Source: an uncultured Acidobacteriota bacterium | GTDB lineage: Bacteria; Acidobacteriota; Vicinamibacteria; Vicinamibacterales; UBA2999 | NCBI GenBank assembly: GCA_902826515.1 | Contig: CADEFD010000037.1 | Span: 1 to 40,816 of the forward strand | Direction of reading: 5' to 3' | Length of the DNA stretch: 40,816 nt | Shown: piece by piece, positions 25,246 to 34,938 of the stretch | Position numbering within the stretch: the first letter of the stretch is position 1 | How the letters are laid out: each line of letters opens with the position of its first letter | Notes under the pieces: model-generated | What the model was told of the DNA's origin: nothing | Databases searched by the model: none | The model's input: only the letters and a program-made list of their open reading frames with translations | Program-made: the position numbers and the translations under genes

Positions 25246-26622
25246 ATGAACGACCTCACCACCGGGTCGCTGGCGCGGCACCTCTTCGCCACCGCCGGCT
25301 TCATGCTCTTCACGATGGTCTTCCAGACGCTGTATTTCCTGGCGGACCTGTACTGGATGGGCCGGCTCGGCAAGGAAGCGGTCGCCGCCGTCGGCGTGGC
25401 CGGCAACCTCACCTTCGTGGTGCTGGCGCTCACGCAGATGCTCGGCGTGGGCACGACGACGCTCGTCTCGCACGCCGTGGGCCGCAAGGATCCGGACGGC
25501 GCGCGCCGGGTCTTCAACCAGTCGCAGTCGCTGTCGCTCCTCGCCGGCGCCGGGTTCCTCGTGGTGGGCCTCGCGCTCACGCCGGCCTACGCCTCGGCGT
25601 TCAGTGCGGATGCCGCGACGGCCGCCCTCGTGCGGCAGTTCCTCTGGTGGTTCGTGCCGGCGATGGCGCTGCAGTTCGCGCTCGTCGCGGTGTCGTCGGC
25701 GCTGCGCGGCATGGGCGACTTCAAGCCCGGCATGATCGTGGGCAGCACGACGGTCGTCATCAACATCGCGCTCGCGCCGGTGCTCATCTTCGGCTGGGGC
25801 ACGGGCGTGGCGATGGGCGTGGCGGGTGCCGCCGTGGCGTCGCTGGTCGCGATTGCCATCGGTGTCACCTGGCTCTACTGGTACGCGGAGCGTCCGGCCT
25901 CGATCCTGCGCCTGCGGCGCGACGAGATGGCGCCCGACGCCGCGGCGTGGAAGCGGCTGCTCGGCATCGGCCTGCCGGCCGGCGTCGAGTTCGCGCTCAT
26001 CGCCGTCTACCTGGCGGTCGTCTACGTGGTGAGCCAGCCGTTCGGCGCCGCCGCGCAGGCCGGGTTCGGCATCGGCCAGCGGGTGGGCCAGGCCGGCTTC
26101 ATGCCGATCGTGGCGCTCGGCTTCGCCGTGGCGCCGGTGGCCGGCCAGAACTTCGGCGCCCGCCTGCCGCACCGCGTGCGGGCCACCTTCCGGATTGCCG
26201 CGATGCTCTCGGTGGGCGGCATGGGCCTCTTCGTCGCCCTCTGTCAGCTTTTTCCCGCCGCGCTCATCCGCGTCTTCTCGACCGATCCGGCGGTGGTGGC
26301 GGTGGGCGAGGAATATCTGCGCATCGTGTCCTGGAACTACATCGCCGCCGGCCTCGTGTTCGTCACCTCGAGCATGTTCCAGGCGATGGGGAACACGAAG
26401 CCGTCGCTCGTCACCTCGCTCATCCGGGCGGTGGTCGTGGCCATTCCGTCGCTGCTCCTGTCACGCGTGCCGGGTTTCCACCTGACATGGGTCTGGTACC
26501 TGACGGTGGTCTCCGTCACGCTCCAGATGGCGCTCGGGCTGTGGCTCCTGCGGCGAGAGTTCCAGACCCGGCTGGGTCCGACCGAGGCGTCCGTGACGGC
26601 CTGCACTTCGTCAAGTTTCTGA
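25246..26622 (+). CDS. MATE-family efflux transporter
   Basis: The 458-aa integral membrane protein has the length and two-lobed arrangement of about twelve helices of MATE antiporters. Typical segments are FFLADLYWMGRLG-like LYFLADLYWMGRLGKEAVAA, LGVGTTTLVSHAVGRKD, then SALRGMGDFKPGMIVGSTTV in the first half. In the second half, GFAVAPVAGQNFGAR and SSMFQAMGNTKPSLVTSLIR mirror these. It should export organic cations or drugs in exchange for Na+ or H+; the substrate is not predictable. It follows the small membrane protein gene by 12 nt. Confidence 0.92.
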   Translation: MNDLTTGSLARHLFATAGFMLFTMVFQTLYFLADLYWMGRLGKEAVAAVGVAGNLTFVVLALTQMLGVGTTTLVSHAVGRKDPDGARRVFNQSQSLSLLAGAGFLVVGLALTPAYASAFSADAATAALVRQFLWWFVPAMALQFALVAVSSALRGMGDFKPGMIVGSTTVVINIALAPVLIFGWGTGVAMGVAGAAVASLVAIAIGVTWLYWYAERPASILRLRRDEMAPDAAAWKRLLGIGLPAGVEFALIAVYLAVVYVVSQPFGAAAQAGFGIGQRVGQAGFMPIVALGFAVAPVAGQNFGARLPHRVRATFRIAAMLSVGGMGLFVALCQLFPAALIRVFSTDPAVVAVGEEYLRIVSWNYIAAGLVFVTSSMFQAMGNTKPSLVTSLIRAVVVAIPSLLLSRVPGFHLTWVWYLTVVSVTLQMALGLWLLRREFQTRLGPTEASVTACTSSSF

Positions 26623-26641
26623 CGCTCGGGCTCGCCGGCTG

Positions 26642-26655
26642 GTGCGAATTCGCAC
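26642..26655. promoter_or_regulatory. Perfect 14-bp palindrome GTGCGAATTCGCAC
   Basis: The sequence is its own reverse complement. It lies 20 nt after the MATE stop and about 120-130 bp upstream of the sigma-54-type promoter of the pilin operon, a normal distance for an enhancer-binding protein site. With no loop it is a poor terminator. The rest of the 26623-26803 gap holds no ORF. Confidence 0.4.
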
Positions 26656-26774
26656 GGAGCCTGACAAGAAACGTAATCGGCCTGTGTCGTTTTTGGGCAC
26701 GCCAGACCCCGCCTCGCCGCTGGTTTTCCGAGTAATTCGGCCCCGAACAACAAGTTACGGCCATCCCCGCCGGA

Positions 26775-26791
26775 CTGGCTCGTCCCTTGCT
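26775..26791 (+). promoter_or_regulatory. Sigma-54 (-24/-12) promoter for the minor pilin operon
   Basis: CTGGCTCGTCCCTTGCT matches the sigma-54 consensus YTGGCACGNNNNTTGCW at every fixed position except one (A to T). The GG and GC dinucleotides are 12 bp apart as required. The predicted transcription start is near 26801-26803. This favours ATG 26819 over ATG 26804 as the start of the first pilin gene. Pilin genes of other bacteria are often sigma-54 dependent through PilR-type activators. Confidence 0.7.
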
Positions 26792-26818
26792 ATTCGGACG
26801 GGCATGGCAAGTCTTCAC

Positions 26819-27370
26819 ATGCGGGATGGCGAACGCGGGTACTCCCTGGTCGAGGTCCTGGTCGTGGCCTCGCTCTCGATGGTGCTGATGGCGATGGCCC
26901 TCGTCCAGATCAACACCTCGCGGGCGGTCATGAACGCCGACAACGCGATGCGGCTCGTGATGGGCGAGATGGCGCGAGCGCGCGACATGGCCGTGCAGCA
27001 GCGGCGCAACATCCAGGTCACCTTCCACAACGGCAACGAGATGCGCATGACGCGCCTCGAGATTCCGATGGGCTCCACCCTGATGCGCCGCACGATCATG
27101 GAGGGCAACCTCCGCTTCGCGCTGCCCTCCGGAACGCCTGACACCACCGACGGCTTCGGCGCCGGCAGCGCCCTCGACTTCGACGGCAACGGCACCGTCA
27201 TCTTCAACAGCGACGGCATGCTCGTGGACAGTTCGGGCACGGCAATCAACGGCACGGTGTTCCTGGCCGCGCCCAACGATCCGTACGCCACGCGCGCGGT
27301 CACGATTCTCGGCTCGACCGGCCGCGTCCGCGGCTTCCGCCGGCTCAACACCACATGGGGACGAGTGTAG
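26819..27370 (+). CDS. GspH/FimT-like type IV minor prepilin
   Basis: The start at 26819 gives the short prepilin leader MRDGERG, with the PilD cleavage site G|YSLVEVLVVASLSM (aromatic +1, Glu +5) and a 20-residue hydrophobic helix. ATG 26804 would lengthen the leader and would lie almost at the predicted transcription start. The 183-aa product has the GspH/FimT plan: helix (ARARDMAVQQRRNIQVTF), then beta strands with LDFDGNGTVIFNSDGML and a C-terminal VTILGSTGRVRGFR. It is a minor subunit that helps initiate type IV pilus or pseudopilus assembly. The next gene begins 2 nt after its stop. Confidence 0.85.
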   Translation: MRDGERGYSLVEVLVVASLSMVLMAMALVQINTSRAVMNADNAMRLVMGEMARARDMAVQQRRNIQVTFHNGNEMRMTRLEIPMGSTLMRRTIMEGNLRFALPSGTPDTTDGFGAGSALDFDGNGTVIFNSDGMLVDSSGTAINGTVFLAAPNDPYATRAVTILGSTGRVRGFRRLNTTWGRV

Positions 27371-27372
27371 TC

Positions 27373-27897
27373 ATGCAGACGTCAATCCGTTCGGAATCAG
27401 GGTTTTCGCTCATCGAGACGATGGTCTCGATGCTGGTGCTCAGCGTTGGCGTGCTCGGGCTCTCGCAGGCCTTCATCAGCGGCGTGCAGAAGTCGTCGAG
27501 TTCGCCCTACGAAGTGCTGGCCACGCAGAAGGCCGCCGAGGCGGTCGAGAGCGTGTTCGCGGCCCGCGACTCGCACACCATCAGCTGGGCGCTCATGAAG
27601 AACCAGAACGACGGCGGCGTCTTCCTCGACGCGGCGACGCCGATGAAGCTCTCCGGCAACGACGGCATCGTCAACACCGCCGACGACGGCGCCGTCGAGT
27701 CGTTCATCTATCCCGGTCCCGACGGCTACGTCGGCACCCCGGACGACAAGACCCTCACGCTCGACGGCTTTACCCGAAAAATCCATATCGTCGAGCTGTC
27801 GGGATTCCTGCGGGAGATCACGGTGACCATCACCTACCCCGCCAACGGCCAGACCAAGACCTACGAGGTCACGGCCCTCATCTCGCAGTACGCCTGA
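27373..27897 (+). CDS. pilV: PilV-like type IV minor prepilin
   Basis: The 174-aa product from ATG 27373 has the leader MQTSIRSESG and the cleavage site G|FSLIETMVSMLVLSVGVLG, typical of PilV. The gene is second in the operon. The body contains two Asp/Gly-rich loops, GNDGIVNTADDG and GPDGYVGTPDD, of a kind that often binds calcium. A C-terminal strand pattern (REITVTITYPANG) fits a pilin beta sheet. It should enter the tip complex of minor pilins with the neighbouring products. The earlier ATG at 27355 lies inside the previous gene and is not needed. Confidence 0.85.
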   Translation: MQTSIRSESGFSLIETMVSMLVLSVGVLGLSQAFISGVQKSSSSPYEVLATQKAAEAVESVFAARDSHTISWALMKNQNDGGVFLDAATPMKLSGNDGIVNTADDGAVESFIYPGPDGYVGTPDDKTLTLDGFTRKIHIVELSGFLREITVTITYPANGQTKTYEVTALISQYA

Positions 27898-27907
27898 GGA
27901 CGTGGTC

Positions 27908-29008
27908 ATGACCTCCATGCGCTCGGAACGCGGCTTCGCCCTTTCTGAATTCCTCGTCGCCTCCGTCATCACGCTGGCCGTGATCGGCGTCGCCATCCGG
28001 ACCTTCGACGACGCGCTCAAGCTGAACGACGCGACGCTGAAACTCACCGACGCCGGCCAGAACATGCGGTCCGGCGTGAACCTGCTGGTGCGCGATCTGC
28101 TGCAGGCCGGCCGCGACATTCCCACGGGCGGCATCCCGATTCCGAGCGGGCCGGGCGCGATCAACGTGCAGCGGCCCAGTCCGTCCGGCTGGTCGTATGC
28201 GTTCGACAACACCACGCTCACGACCCTGGGCGCCGTTACCACCGGCAACACCCTCGGCTCGGTGGTGTCGGGCCGGCAGACGGACATGGTCACCGTCCTC
28301 ATGGGCGATCCGTTCCTGCCGAATTCGAGCGTGCCGAGCGCCTACACCACCCCGACGACCGCTGGGTTTCTGGTGAGGCCCAGCAGCGTGAGCACGACCG
28401 GACCGAAGCTCGCCTCCGACGGGTCGAGCATGACGATCGGCAACCAGGGGGCCTGGTTCGGCGGCGACCTGGCCAACGGCGTCGCGCCGATCAAGACCGG
28501 CGACATCATCCTGTTCAAATCGCAGACCGGGTCGGCGATGCAGGTGGTCACCGCCGTGAATTCCGGCACCATCTCGTTCGCCTCGGGCGACCCCTTCAAC
28601 CTCAATCAGCGCAGCGCCGCCAACGGCGCCATCACCGACATCCTCGGCAGCGACATGTCGGTGCAGCGCATCCTGATGATCAGCTACTTCGTCGAGGAAA
28701 CCACCCCCGGCGAGCCGCGTCTCATGCGGGCGCTCAACATGCATCCGGCGCAGGCACTCGCCGGCGTGGTCGAAGACCTGCAGTTCAGCTACGACCTCGT
28801 GGACGGCTCGACCAACCCGTCGAACGTCGATGACGTGCCCTTCACCGCCGGCTCCGACACGTTCACCTCCAGTCAGATCCGCAAGGTCAACCTGAAGGTC
28901 GGCGTGCGCTCGGAAGAGAAGTCGCGCTCGACCGGCGACTACATGCGCCACTACATCACCACCGTCGCGAGTCTTCGCAACCTGGCCTACGTGGCCGAAT
29001 ACAAGTAG
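27908..29008 (+). CDS. pilW: PilW-like type IV minor prepilin
   Basis: The ATG at 27908 is preceded by GAGGA with 7-nt spacing, better than the GTG at 27902. The 366-aa product has the leader MTSMRSERG and the site G|FALSEFLVASVITLAVIG; the +5 residue is Glu as required. Residues of about 40-60 continue the helix (NMRSGVNLLVRDLLQAGRDI), a stretch typical of PilW. The beta-rich body ends with RHYITTVASLRNLAYV, which also fits PilW-type proteins (ending in TTV-LRN). It is the third gene of the operon, 10 nt after pilV. Confidence 0.88.
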   Translation: MTSMRSERGFALSEFLVASVITLAVIGVAIRTFDDALKLNDATLKLTDAGQNMRSGVNLLVRDLLQAGRDIPTGGIPIPSGPGAINVQRPSPSGWSYAFDNTTLTTLGAVTTGNTLGSVVSGRQTDMVTVLMGDPFLPNSSVPSAYTTPTTAGFLVRPSSVSTTGPKLASDGSSMTIGNQGAWFGGDLANGVAPIKTGDIILFKSQTGSAMQVVTAVNSGTISFASGDPFNLNQRSAANGAITDILGSDMSVQRILMISYFVEETTPGEPRLMRALNMHPAQALAGVVEDLQFSYDLVDGSTNPSNVDDVPFTAGSDTFTSSQIRKVNLKVGVRSEEKSRSTGDYMRHYITTVASLRNLAYVAEYK

Positions 29009-29027
29009 TCCGATGAGGTCCCACGTC

Positions 29028-32000
29028 ATGTCCGCCCATCGTTCCTCACCCATGTCCGCTGCCGGAGAGCGCGGGATCGCGCTCCTGACCACCATCCTGA
29101 TGATGGTGCTGATGTCGGCCCTCCTCGTCGGCTTCACGACGGCCGTCATGAGCGACCAGGGCTACCGCGCCATCGACCGTGACCGGGCCCGCGCCTTCTA
29201 CGGCGCCCAGTCGGGCATCGAAAAGCTGAACGCCGATCTGGCGCGGCTCTTCGTCAACCAGGTCGGCCCGAACGATGCGGCCGTCACGGCGCTCGGCGCG
29301 GCCGCGAATCGCCCGACCATTCCGAACGTGTCGTTCGTGGATGTCGGCACCAGCCCCGCCTACGCGGTCACGCCCCTCGGCCCGGCCACGTCGGGCATCG
29401 TGTCGTCCGGCCCCTATGAGGGGCTCATGGCCCTCAAGCGCCAGTTCCAGCTCGACGCCACGGCGCGGGCGGCTGATGGCGGTGAAGTGCACCTGAAGCG
29501 CGTGGTCGAAGCCGTGGCCATCCCGGTGTTCCAGTTCGGCATCTTCTCGGATGTCGACCTGGCCTTCAACGCCGCCGACAACTTCGACTTCGGCGGCCGC
29601 GTGCACACCAACCGCAACCTGTATCTCGCCGAAGGCTCCGGCTCCACGCTCTACCTGCGCGACAAGGTAACGGCCGTGGGCGAAGTCGTGCGCAAGTTCC
29701 TCTCGAACGGTGTGGCCATCGGCTCGGCCGGTCAGACCGGCACGGTCAACATGACGCGCGGCAATTCGAGCGGGCCGTTCCGGGCGCTCGGCACCTCGGA
29801 AGGCAGCGTGACCGACGGACCCACGTCGTCGCTCAACAACAGCTGGCCGACGATCTCACTCAGCACCTACGTGGGAAACATCCGCAACAGCCGCACCGGC
29901 GTGAAGCCGCTGAACCTGGACCTGGTTGCAGCCAACGGCGTGAACATCGACCTCATCCGCCGTCCGCCCTCCACGGAGCCGGTCACCTCCGGCATCTACG
30001 CCGAACGCTACTTCAAGAAGGTCAGCGTGCGCGTGCTGCTGTCGGACGAAGCGAATGACATCATGTCGCTGCCCACCGTCTCGGCCGGGCAGCCCGTGCG
30101 ACTCGAAGACTGGAATAGCGCCGTGCCCGCGGGTTACGGACCGATTGCGACCAACATGCCGCCGGTGGCGCGGTCGGCGGGCCAGTACCCCGACGCGCCG
30201 GCGGGCGCCATCAACGCGCGGGTCAACAGCACGGCGGTGACGGCCGGTTCCAACCGCACCATCAACCTCGACACCAACTCGTCGCGCCCGATGCCGGACT
30301 ATTTCCAGATGCCTTCCACGATGACGGTCAGCTGGGCGGCGACGTCGATGACGATCAGCTGCACGGGCAAGAACAACTACCAGTTCCTCGGCTGCACGAA
30401 GCAAACTGGCGCCGGCAACCTGCCCGTGCCGATCGGCGCCACGGTGTCGGCCCTGAAACCGACCCTCGACAATCCGCTTCACACGCCAACGGCGACGACC
30501 ACCGTGGTGTGGAGCAGCGGCACGACCATCACGGTGGGGCCGTCCACGGGCTTCCCGACGGAGGAGTTCGCCGTCAACACGTTCTTCATCCGCGACAAGA
30601 ACATCCTGGTGTTCTGCACCGGCTACGACAACACCGGGGCGCTGCGCCGCTTCACGGGATGTGAGGTGCCGGCGACCATCGCCGCCAACGACCGGTTCGA
30701 GACGGGGTACCTCTCGAACCCCGGCACCGGCCTCATCGGTGGCTTCCTCAAGGTGGAAATCCAGACGTCCGAGAACAACTGGCAGGACGTCACGATGGAG
30801 TGGCTGCGCTACGGCATCAGCGGGCCGAACGTCGCGGGGAAGGGGTGCGGCGACCCGACGCCCGACGCGATCATCCGCCTGCAGCGCCTTCGCGACAACA
30901 GCGAGCCGGGTGCGGGCGTGTGCTCCTACACCGGCTCCTCGCTCTCGACGGACCACTGGCCCAACACGCTCTTCGACGTGCGCGAGGCGCTGTCGCGTGA
31001 TGCCGCGCCGGCGTCGCACAGCAACCGCGTGATGCTCGGCGGGGTGATGCACTACGTCGAGATCGACGCCAGGAACCTCTCGCTCTGGTTCCAGCGGCAG
31101 GGCGCCTACGCCGCCGGCACCGGCAACCAGGCCATGCGCGAAGGCGGCTCGGCCACCGGCGGCTACTCGGTCTATTTCTCCGACCGGCGCAACAACCGCA
31201 ACGCCTCCAACCAGGAGACCGGTGAGTACGGCTTCGAAGACATCATCAATCCGGCGAGCGGCACGGGTGCCCCGAACGGTGTGCTCGATGCCGGCGAAGA
31301 CGTGAACGCCAACGGCCTGCTCGACGACTATGGCGCCGAGCCGAACTACCAGGGTGTGGCCGGCAACGTGCCGCCCGGGGCGATTGCGCCGCTGAACGGC
31401 TCCGCGAATCCGCTGACGCTCCTGTCGGGCGGCCAGGCCAAGACGAACCGGGCCATCATCTACCGCCATGCGCTGAAGCTCACGAATGGCGATCTGGGCA
31501 ACCTGGTCGCGCCCGGGCTGACCATCGCCGCGGAGAACGCCGTGTATCTGCAGGGCAACTGGAACGCCAGCGGCGGCTGGACCGGCGCGAGCGTGGCCAC
31601 CTCGATTGCCGCCGATACGGTCGTGGCGCTTTCCAACTCCTGGCTCGACACGAACTCCTACGGGCCGCCCACCAACCTCAACCCGTACGACATGACGGGC
31701 CGCCGTCGCAGCTCCGCTACCTACTACCGCGTCGCGCTCATCTCGGGCAAGGGCATGATCTTCCCGGCCGGCGCGGTGGGCGGCACCTACGGCACCGATG
31801 GTGGCGCGCACAACTTCATCCGTTACATCGAGGGCGACGCGACGTCCGGCGACACCGTGTGGTATCGCGGCTCGCTCGTGACGTTCTACTACACGCGCCA
31901 GAACCTGATGCCGCACAAATGCTGCAACGGCATCATCTACGGCGTGCCCACCCGGCAGTTCTCGTTCGACACGAACTTCCTGGATCCCGCGAAGCTGCCG

Positions 32001-32069
32001 CCGCTCACGCCGGCCTTCCGCGACATCAACGCCCTCGGCTTCTCGCAGGAGACGCGGCCGGGCAAGTAG
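29028..32069 (+). CDS. Giant PilX-like minor pilin / tip protein
   Basis: The ATG at 29028 has TGAGG 9 nt upstream and gives 1013 aa; ATG 29013 is an alternative. The N-terminus is PilX-like: [20 protein letters not shown], then [20 protein letters not shown] and [11 protein letters not shown]. PilX proteins are normally about 200 aa, so most of this one is an added beta-rich region. It contains two similar Cys-pair modules ([14 protein letters not shown] and [18 protein letters not shown]) and an EF-hand-like loop [18 protein letters not shown]-terminal block has [13 protein letters not shown] and [17 protein letters not shown]. It may combine the PilX role with a PilY1-like tip adhesin; no separate PilY1 is present here. 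Confidence 0.8.
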   Translation: MSAHRSSPMSAAGERGIALLTTILMMVLMSALLVGFTTAVMSDQGYRAIDRDRARAFYGAQSGIEKLNADLARLFVNQVGPNDAAVTALGAAANRPTIPNVSFVDVGTSPAYAVTPLGPATSGIVSSGPYEGLMALKRQFQLDATARAADGGEVHLKRVVEAVAIPVFQFGIFSDVDLAFNAADNFDFGGRVHTNRNLYLAEGSGSTLYLRDKVTAVGEVVRKFLSNGVAIGSAGQTGTVNMTRGNSSGPFRALGTSEGSVTDGPTSSLNNSWPTISLSTYVGNIRNSRTGVKPLNLDLVAANGVNIDLIRRPPSTEPVTSGIYAERYFKKVSVRVLLSDEANDIMSLPTVSAGQPVRLEDWNSAVPAGYGPIATNMPPVARSAGQYPDAPAGAINARVNSTAVTAGSNRTINLDTNSSRPMPDYFQMPSTMTVSWAATSMTISCTGKNNYQFLGCTKQTGAGNLPVPIGATVSALKPTLDNPLHTPTATTTVVWSSGTTITVGPSTGFPTEEFAVNTFFIRDKNILVFCTGYDNTGALRRFTGCEVPATIAANDRFETGYLSNPGTGLIGGFLKVEIQTSENNWQDVTMEWLRYGISGPNVAGKGCGDPTPDAIIRLQRLRDNSEPGAGVCSYTGSSLSTDHWPNTLFDVREALSRDAAPASHSNRVMLGGVMHYVEIDARNLSLWFQRQGAYAAGTGNQAMREGGSATGGYSVYFSDRRNNRNASNQETGEYGFEDIINPASGTGAPNGVLDAGEDVNANGLLDDYGAEPNYQGVAGNVPPGAIAPLNGSANPLTLLSGGQAKTNRAIIYRHALKLTNGDLGNLVAPGLTIAAENAVYLQGNWNASGGWTGASVATSIAADTVVALSNSWLDTNSYGPPTNLNPYDMTGRRRSSATYYRVALISGKGMIFPAGAVGGTYGTDGGAHNFIRYIEGDATSGDTVWYRGSLVTFYYTRQNLMPHKCCNGIIYGVPTRQFSFDTNFLDPAKLPPLTPAFRDINALGFSQETRPGK

Positions 32070-32087
32070 TTCGACTTCCGTGCCTCG

Positions 32088-32140
32088 GTACGGACGACGG
32101 GCCGGGCCTCCGTGGGGGAGACTCGGCCCGTTGCTCGTAC
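32088..32140. terminator. Long hairpin between convergent genes (probable bidirectional terminator)
   Basis: ACGGGCCG (32097-32104) pairs perfectly with CGGCCCGT (32124-32131). Inside, CTCC and GGAG pair further around a small loop. Outside, GTACG (32088-32092) and CGTAC (32136-32140) can also pair. There is no long T-tract on either side. It lies in the 88-bp gap between the ends of the giant PilX gene and the IorB-like gene, where a shared terminator is expected. Confidence 0.55.
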
Positions 32141-32157
32141 GGGGGCGGTGGTGATCG

Positions 32158-34362
32158 TTATGCCCAGCGATACCCGTGGTTCGCAAGCGGCAGCGAGCGC
32201 ACGCGGTTGCCGGTGGCGGTGAAGATCGCGTTGCACACCGCCGGGAGGATCGGCGGCAGGGCCGGCTCGCCGAGGCCCGTGGGCGAGTGGTCGCTCAGCA
32301 CGAAGTGCACGTCCACCGCCGGCGGCGCCTGGCGGATGCGCAGCAACTGGTAGTTGGAGAAGTTCGACTGCACGGTGCGGCCCTTCTCGATCGTGATGGC
32401 CTGGCTCATCATCTGGCTCAGGCCGTCGATGACGCAGCCCTGCGCCTGGTTCTCCGCGTTGCTCGGGTTGATCACCTGGCGGCCGATGTCGCCGACGACC
32501 CACACCTTGTGCACGCGCACGGCCTTGTCGGCGTCCACGCTCACTTCGGCGACGTGGGCGAAGTAGCCGCGGTGGCTGTAGTAGAAGGCCACGCCGAGGG
32601 CGCTGCCCTTCGGCAGCGTCCGCGTGCCCCAGCCCGCCCGTTCGGCCACGGTCTCGAGCACGCGCGCCATGCGCGGGCCGTCGAAGCCGTCGTTCGTGAC
32701 CCCGGCCGGCAGGCTGCGCGGCACGCGCAGCAGGTCGAGGCGGAACTGCACCGGGTCTTTGCCCGCGGCGTGCGCGAGTTCGTCGAGGAACGACTGGTAG
32801 ACGAACGCCACGGCGTTGCTGCGCGGCGCCCGCATGGCGCCGGTGGGCACGCCGCACGGCTGCGTCGTGGCGCCGAGGTGCCACGTGGGCACGAAGCCGG
32901 CCGGGAACTCCGTGCCGGGCATGTTGGCCGACTGGATGAACCGCTCGCCTTCGCCGTAGCTCACGAAGTGGCCGCTCCACGCGGCGATCCGTCCGTTCGC
33001 GTCGAGACCGCCCTTGAGCCGATGGAAGCCGCCGGGGCGATAGAAGTCGTGGCGCATGTCGTCTTCACGCGTCCACTGCAACTTCACGGGCGCGCCGATG
33101 ACCTTCGAAATCCACGCCGCTTCCACCGCGAAGTCGTTGGTGAGGCGGCGCCCGAAGCCGCCGCCGGCGCGCAGCAGGTGCGTCGTGATCTTCTCGGGCG
33201 CGATGCCGAGCGTCTGCGCCACGGCCTGGCGTCCGCGCTCGGGCGTCTGGCTTGGGGACCACAGCTCCACCGCGCCGTCCCTGAACGAGGCGAGGCAGTT
33301 CTGCGGCTCGAGCGGCGCGTGTGAGATGAAGGGGTAGGCGTAGGTGGCCTCGACCGTCTTCGTGGCCCCGGCGAGGGCGGCGTCGCTGTCGCCCAGGCGG
33401 CTCAGCGTGAAGGCCGGCCCCTTCGCGAAGAACTCGTCGGCCCTGGCGGCGAAGCCCGCCGAGCTCTGCGCCGCGGTCGGGCCTTCGTTCCAGGTGACCA
33501 CGAGTGTGTCGCGCGCCGTCTTCGCCTGCCACCACGTGTCCGCCACGATGGCCACGCCGCCGGCAAGCGCCGTGAGGTCGCCGCGCGGCTCCACCGTGAA
33601 CGCGTGCCGCACGCCGGGCATGGCCTTCACCACGTCGAGATTGGCGGAGGCGACCTTGCCGCCGTGCACCGGGCACTTCTCGAACACCGCCCAGAGCATG
33701 CCGGGGAGCGTGAAGTCGATGCTGAAGACGGGCTTGCCGACGACGATGTCGGGCACACCCACGGCCTTGATGGGCTGTCCGATGATCTTGTAGTTTTTCG
33801 GGTCCTTCAGTGCGACCGTGTTCGGATCGGGCACGGGCAGCGTGGCCGCTCTGGCGGCCAGCTCGCCGTAGCCGAGTGAGCGGTTCGACGCTTTGTGATG
33901 CACGCGGCCGGAGGCAGTGGTGCATTCGCTGGCAGCGACGTTCCACGTCTGCGCCGCGGCCTGCACCATGAGGTGCCGCGCGACCGCGCCCGCCTTGCGC
34001 AGTGGATCCCAGTTGGTGGGCGTGGCGGTGCTGCCGCCGGCGTTCTGGCGGCCGTAGACAGCTTCGTTCAGATCGGCCTGTTCGAGGCGGATGGCCGTCC
34101 AGTCCACGTCGAACTCGTCGGCGAGGATCATCGGCAGCATCGTCTTGATGCCCTGGCCCACCTCGGGGTTCTTCGCCACGATCGTGACGAGCCCGTCAGC
34201 CGTGACCTTGATGAAGGCGTTCGGCATGAACTCGCCGGCCGCCTCGAGCGCGGGCGTCAGCGCGCCGGTGAGGGGGTCGAGATACGTCGCGAGCAGCAGT
34301 CCGCCGCCGGCGAGCGACGAGACGCGGAGGAACGAACGGCGGTCGAGCGTGTGCGGCGCCAT
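32158..34362 (-). CDS. Tat-exported molybdenum hydroxylase large subunit (IorB / isoquinoline 1-oxidoreductase beta-type)
   Basis: The 734-aa protein begins with a twin-arginine signal ([20 protein letters not shown]). It has the two-part Mo-binding arrangement of xanthine dehydrogenase-family subunits of the IorB kind: [20 protein letters not shown] near the N-terminus, [34 protein letters not shown] and the late [14 protein letters not shown] with the catalytic Glu. Members oxidise aldehydes or N-heterocycles with water as oxygen donor. There is no FAD subunit; electrons leave through the 2Fe-2S subunit encoded 3 nt upstream, normally to a cytochrome c, which is not adjacent. The substrate is unknown. 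Confidence 0.9.
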   Translation of the reverse strand: MAPHTLDRRSFLRVSSLAGGGLLLATYLDPLTGALTPALEAAGEFMPNAFIKVTADGLVTIVAKNPEVGQGIKTMLPMILADEFDVDWTAIRLEQADLNEAVYGRQNAGGSTATPTNWDPLRKAGAVARHLMVQAAAQTWNVAASECTTASGRVHHKASNRSLGYGELAARAATLPVPDPNTVALKDPKNYKIIGQPIKAVGVPDIVVGKPVFSIDFTLPGMLWAVFEKCPVHGGKVASANLDVVKAMPGVRHAFTVEPRGDLTALAGGVAIVADTWWQAKTARDTLVVTWNEGPTAAQSSAGFAARADEFFAKGPAFTLSRLGDSDAALAGATKTVEATYAYPFISHAPLEPQNCLASFRDGAVELWSPSQTPERGRQAVAQTLGIAPEKITTHLLRAGGGFGRRLTNDFAVEAAWISKVIGAPVKLQWTREDDMRHDFYRPGGFHRLKGGLDANGRIAAWSGHFVSYGEGERFIQSANMPGTEFPAGFVPTWHLGATTQPCGVPTGAMRAPRSNAVAFVYQSFLDELAHAAGKDPVQFRLDLLRVPRSLPAGVTNDGFDGPRMARVLETVAERAGWGTRTLPKGSALGVAFYYSHRGYFAHVAEVSVDADKAVRVHKVWVVGDIGRQVINPSNAENQAQGCVIDGLSQMMSQAITIEKGRTVQSNFSNYQLLRIRQAPPAVDVHFVLSDHSPTGLGEPALPPILPAVCNAIFTATGNRVRSLPLANHGYRWA

Positions 34363-34365
34363 CGG

Positions 34366-34860
34366 CTACTCCTGGTCCTGCGCCTGGGGCGCGGCGGTAG
34401 CCGTGGCGGTGAGTGCCGCGGCCTTGTGGATCGCCTGGCGGATGCGGATGTAGGTGGCGCAGCGGCACAGGTTGCCGTTCATCGCCTGGTCGATATCCGC
34501 GTCGGTGGGGGCGGGCTTCTGCGCGAGCAGCGCCGCCGCCGACATGATCTGGCCGGCCTGGCAGTAGCCGCACTGCGGCACGTCCACGTCCACCCACGCG
34601 CGCTGGAGCGGATGCGAGCCGTCGGGCGACAGGCCTTCGATGGTCTTCACCTGCGCGCCGGCGAGCGACGAGGCGCGCGTCTGGCAGGCGCGGACCGCGC
34701 GGCCGTTGACGTGCACCGTGCAGGCGCCGCAGGCGCCCACGCCGCAGCCGTACTTGGTGCCGCGCAGTTCGAGCACGTCGCGCAGCACCCACAGAAGAGG
34801 CATGTCGGACGGGACGTCCACCGTGCGGGACGTGCCGTTGACCGTGAATGTGATGGCCAT
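34366..34860 (-). CDS. 2Fe-2S small subunit of the molybdenum hydroxylase (IorA-type)
   Basis: The 164-aa product contains the two iron-sulfur domains of this family. The N-terminal plant-type cluster uses CGVGACGAC and a later Cys in RACQTR. The C-terminal helical domain uses [10 protein letters not shown] and NLCRC. A short Ala/Thr-rich tail follows. It carries no signal peptide, so it is probably exported folded together with its Tat-tagged partner. The stop is 3 nt from the large-subunit ATG, a tight two-gene operon. The divergent permease starts about 80 nt away. Only a partial ribosome-binding site (GAAGG) is visible. Confidence 0.9.
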   Translation of the reverse strand: MAITFTVNGTSRTVDVPSDMPLLWVLRDVLELRGTKYGCGVGACGACTVHVNGRAVRACQTRASSLAGAQVKTIEGLSPDGSHPLQRAWVDVDVPQCGYCQAGQIMSAAALLAQKPAPTDADIDQAMNGNLCRCATYIRIRQAIHKAAALTATATAAPQAQDQE

Positions 34861-34938
34861 GACCTTCGATTTGACCGGAAGTGCGGCCCCTCGTGCAAGC
34901 AGCGCCGTAGCGATTTCCCACGGAGGCGTGAAACAAAC

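Noticed and set aside
26804-26818. ATG 26804 as start of the GspH/FimT-like gene
   Set aside because: The sigma-54 element predicts transcription starting around 26801-26803, leaving no leader, and ATG 26819 gives a standard seven-residue prepilin leader.
29856-32186. Minus-strand ORF of 776 codons opposite the giant PilX gene
   Set aside because: Low-complexity His/Arg/Val/Gly composition without motifs; the plus frame has a prepilin N-terminus and ordered beta domains.
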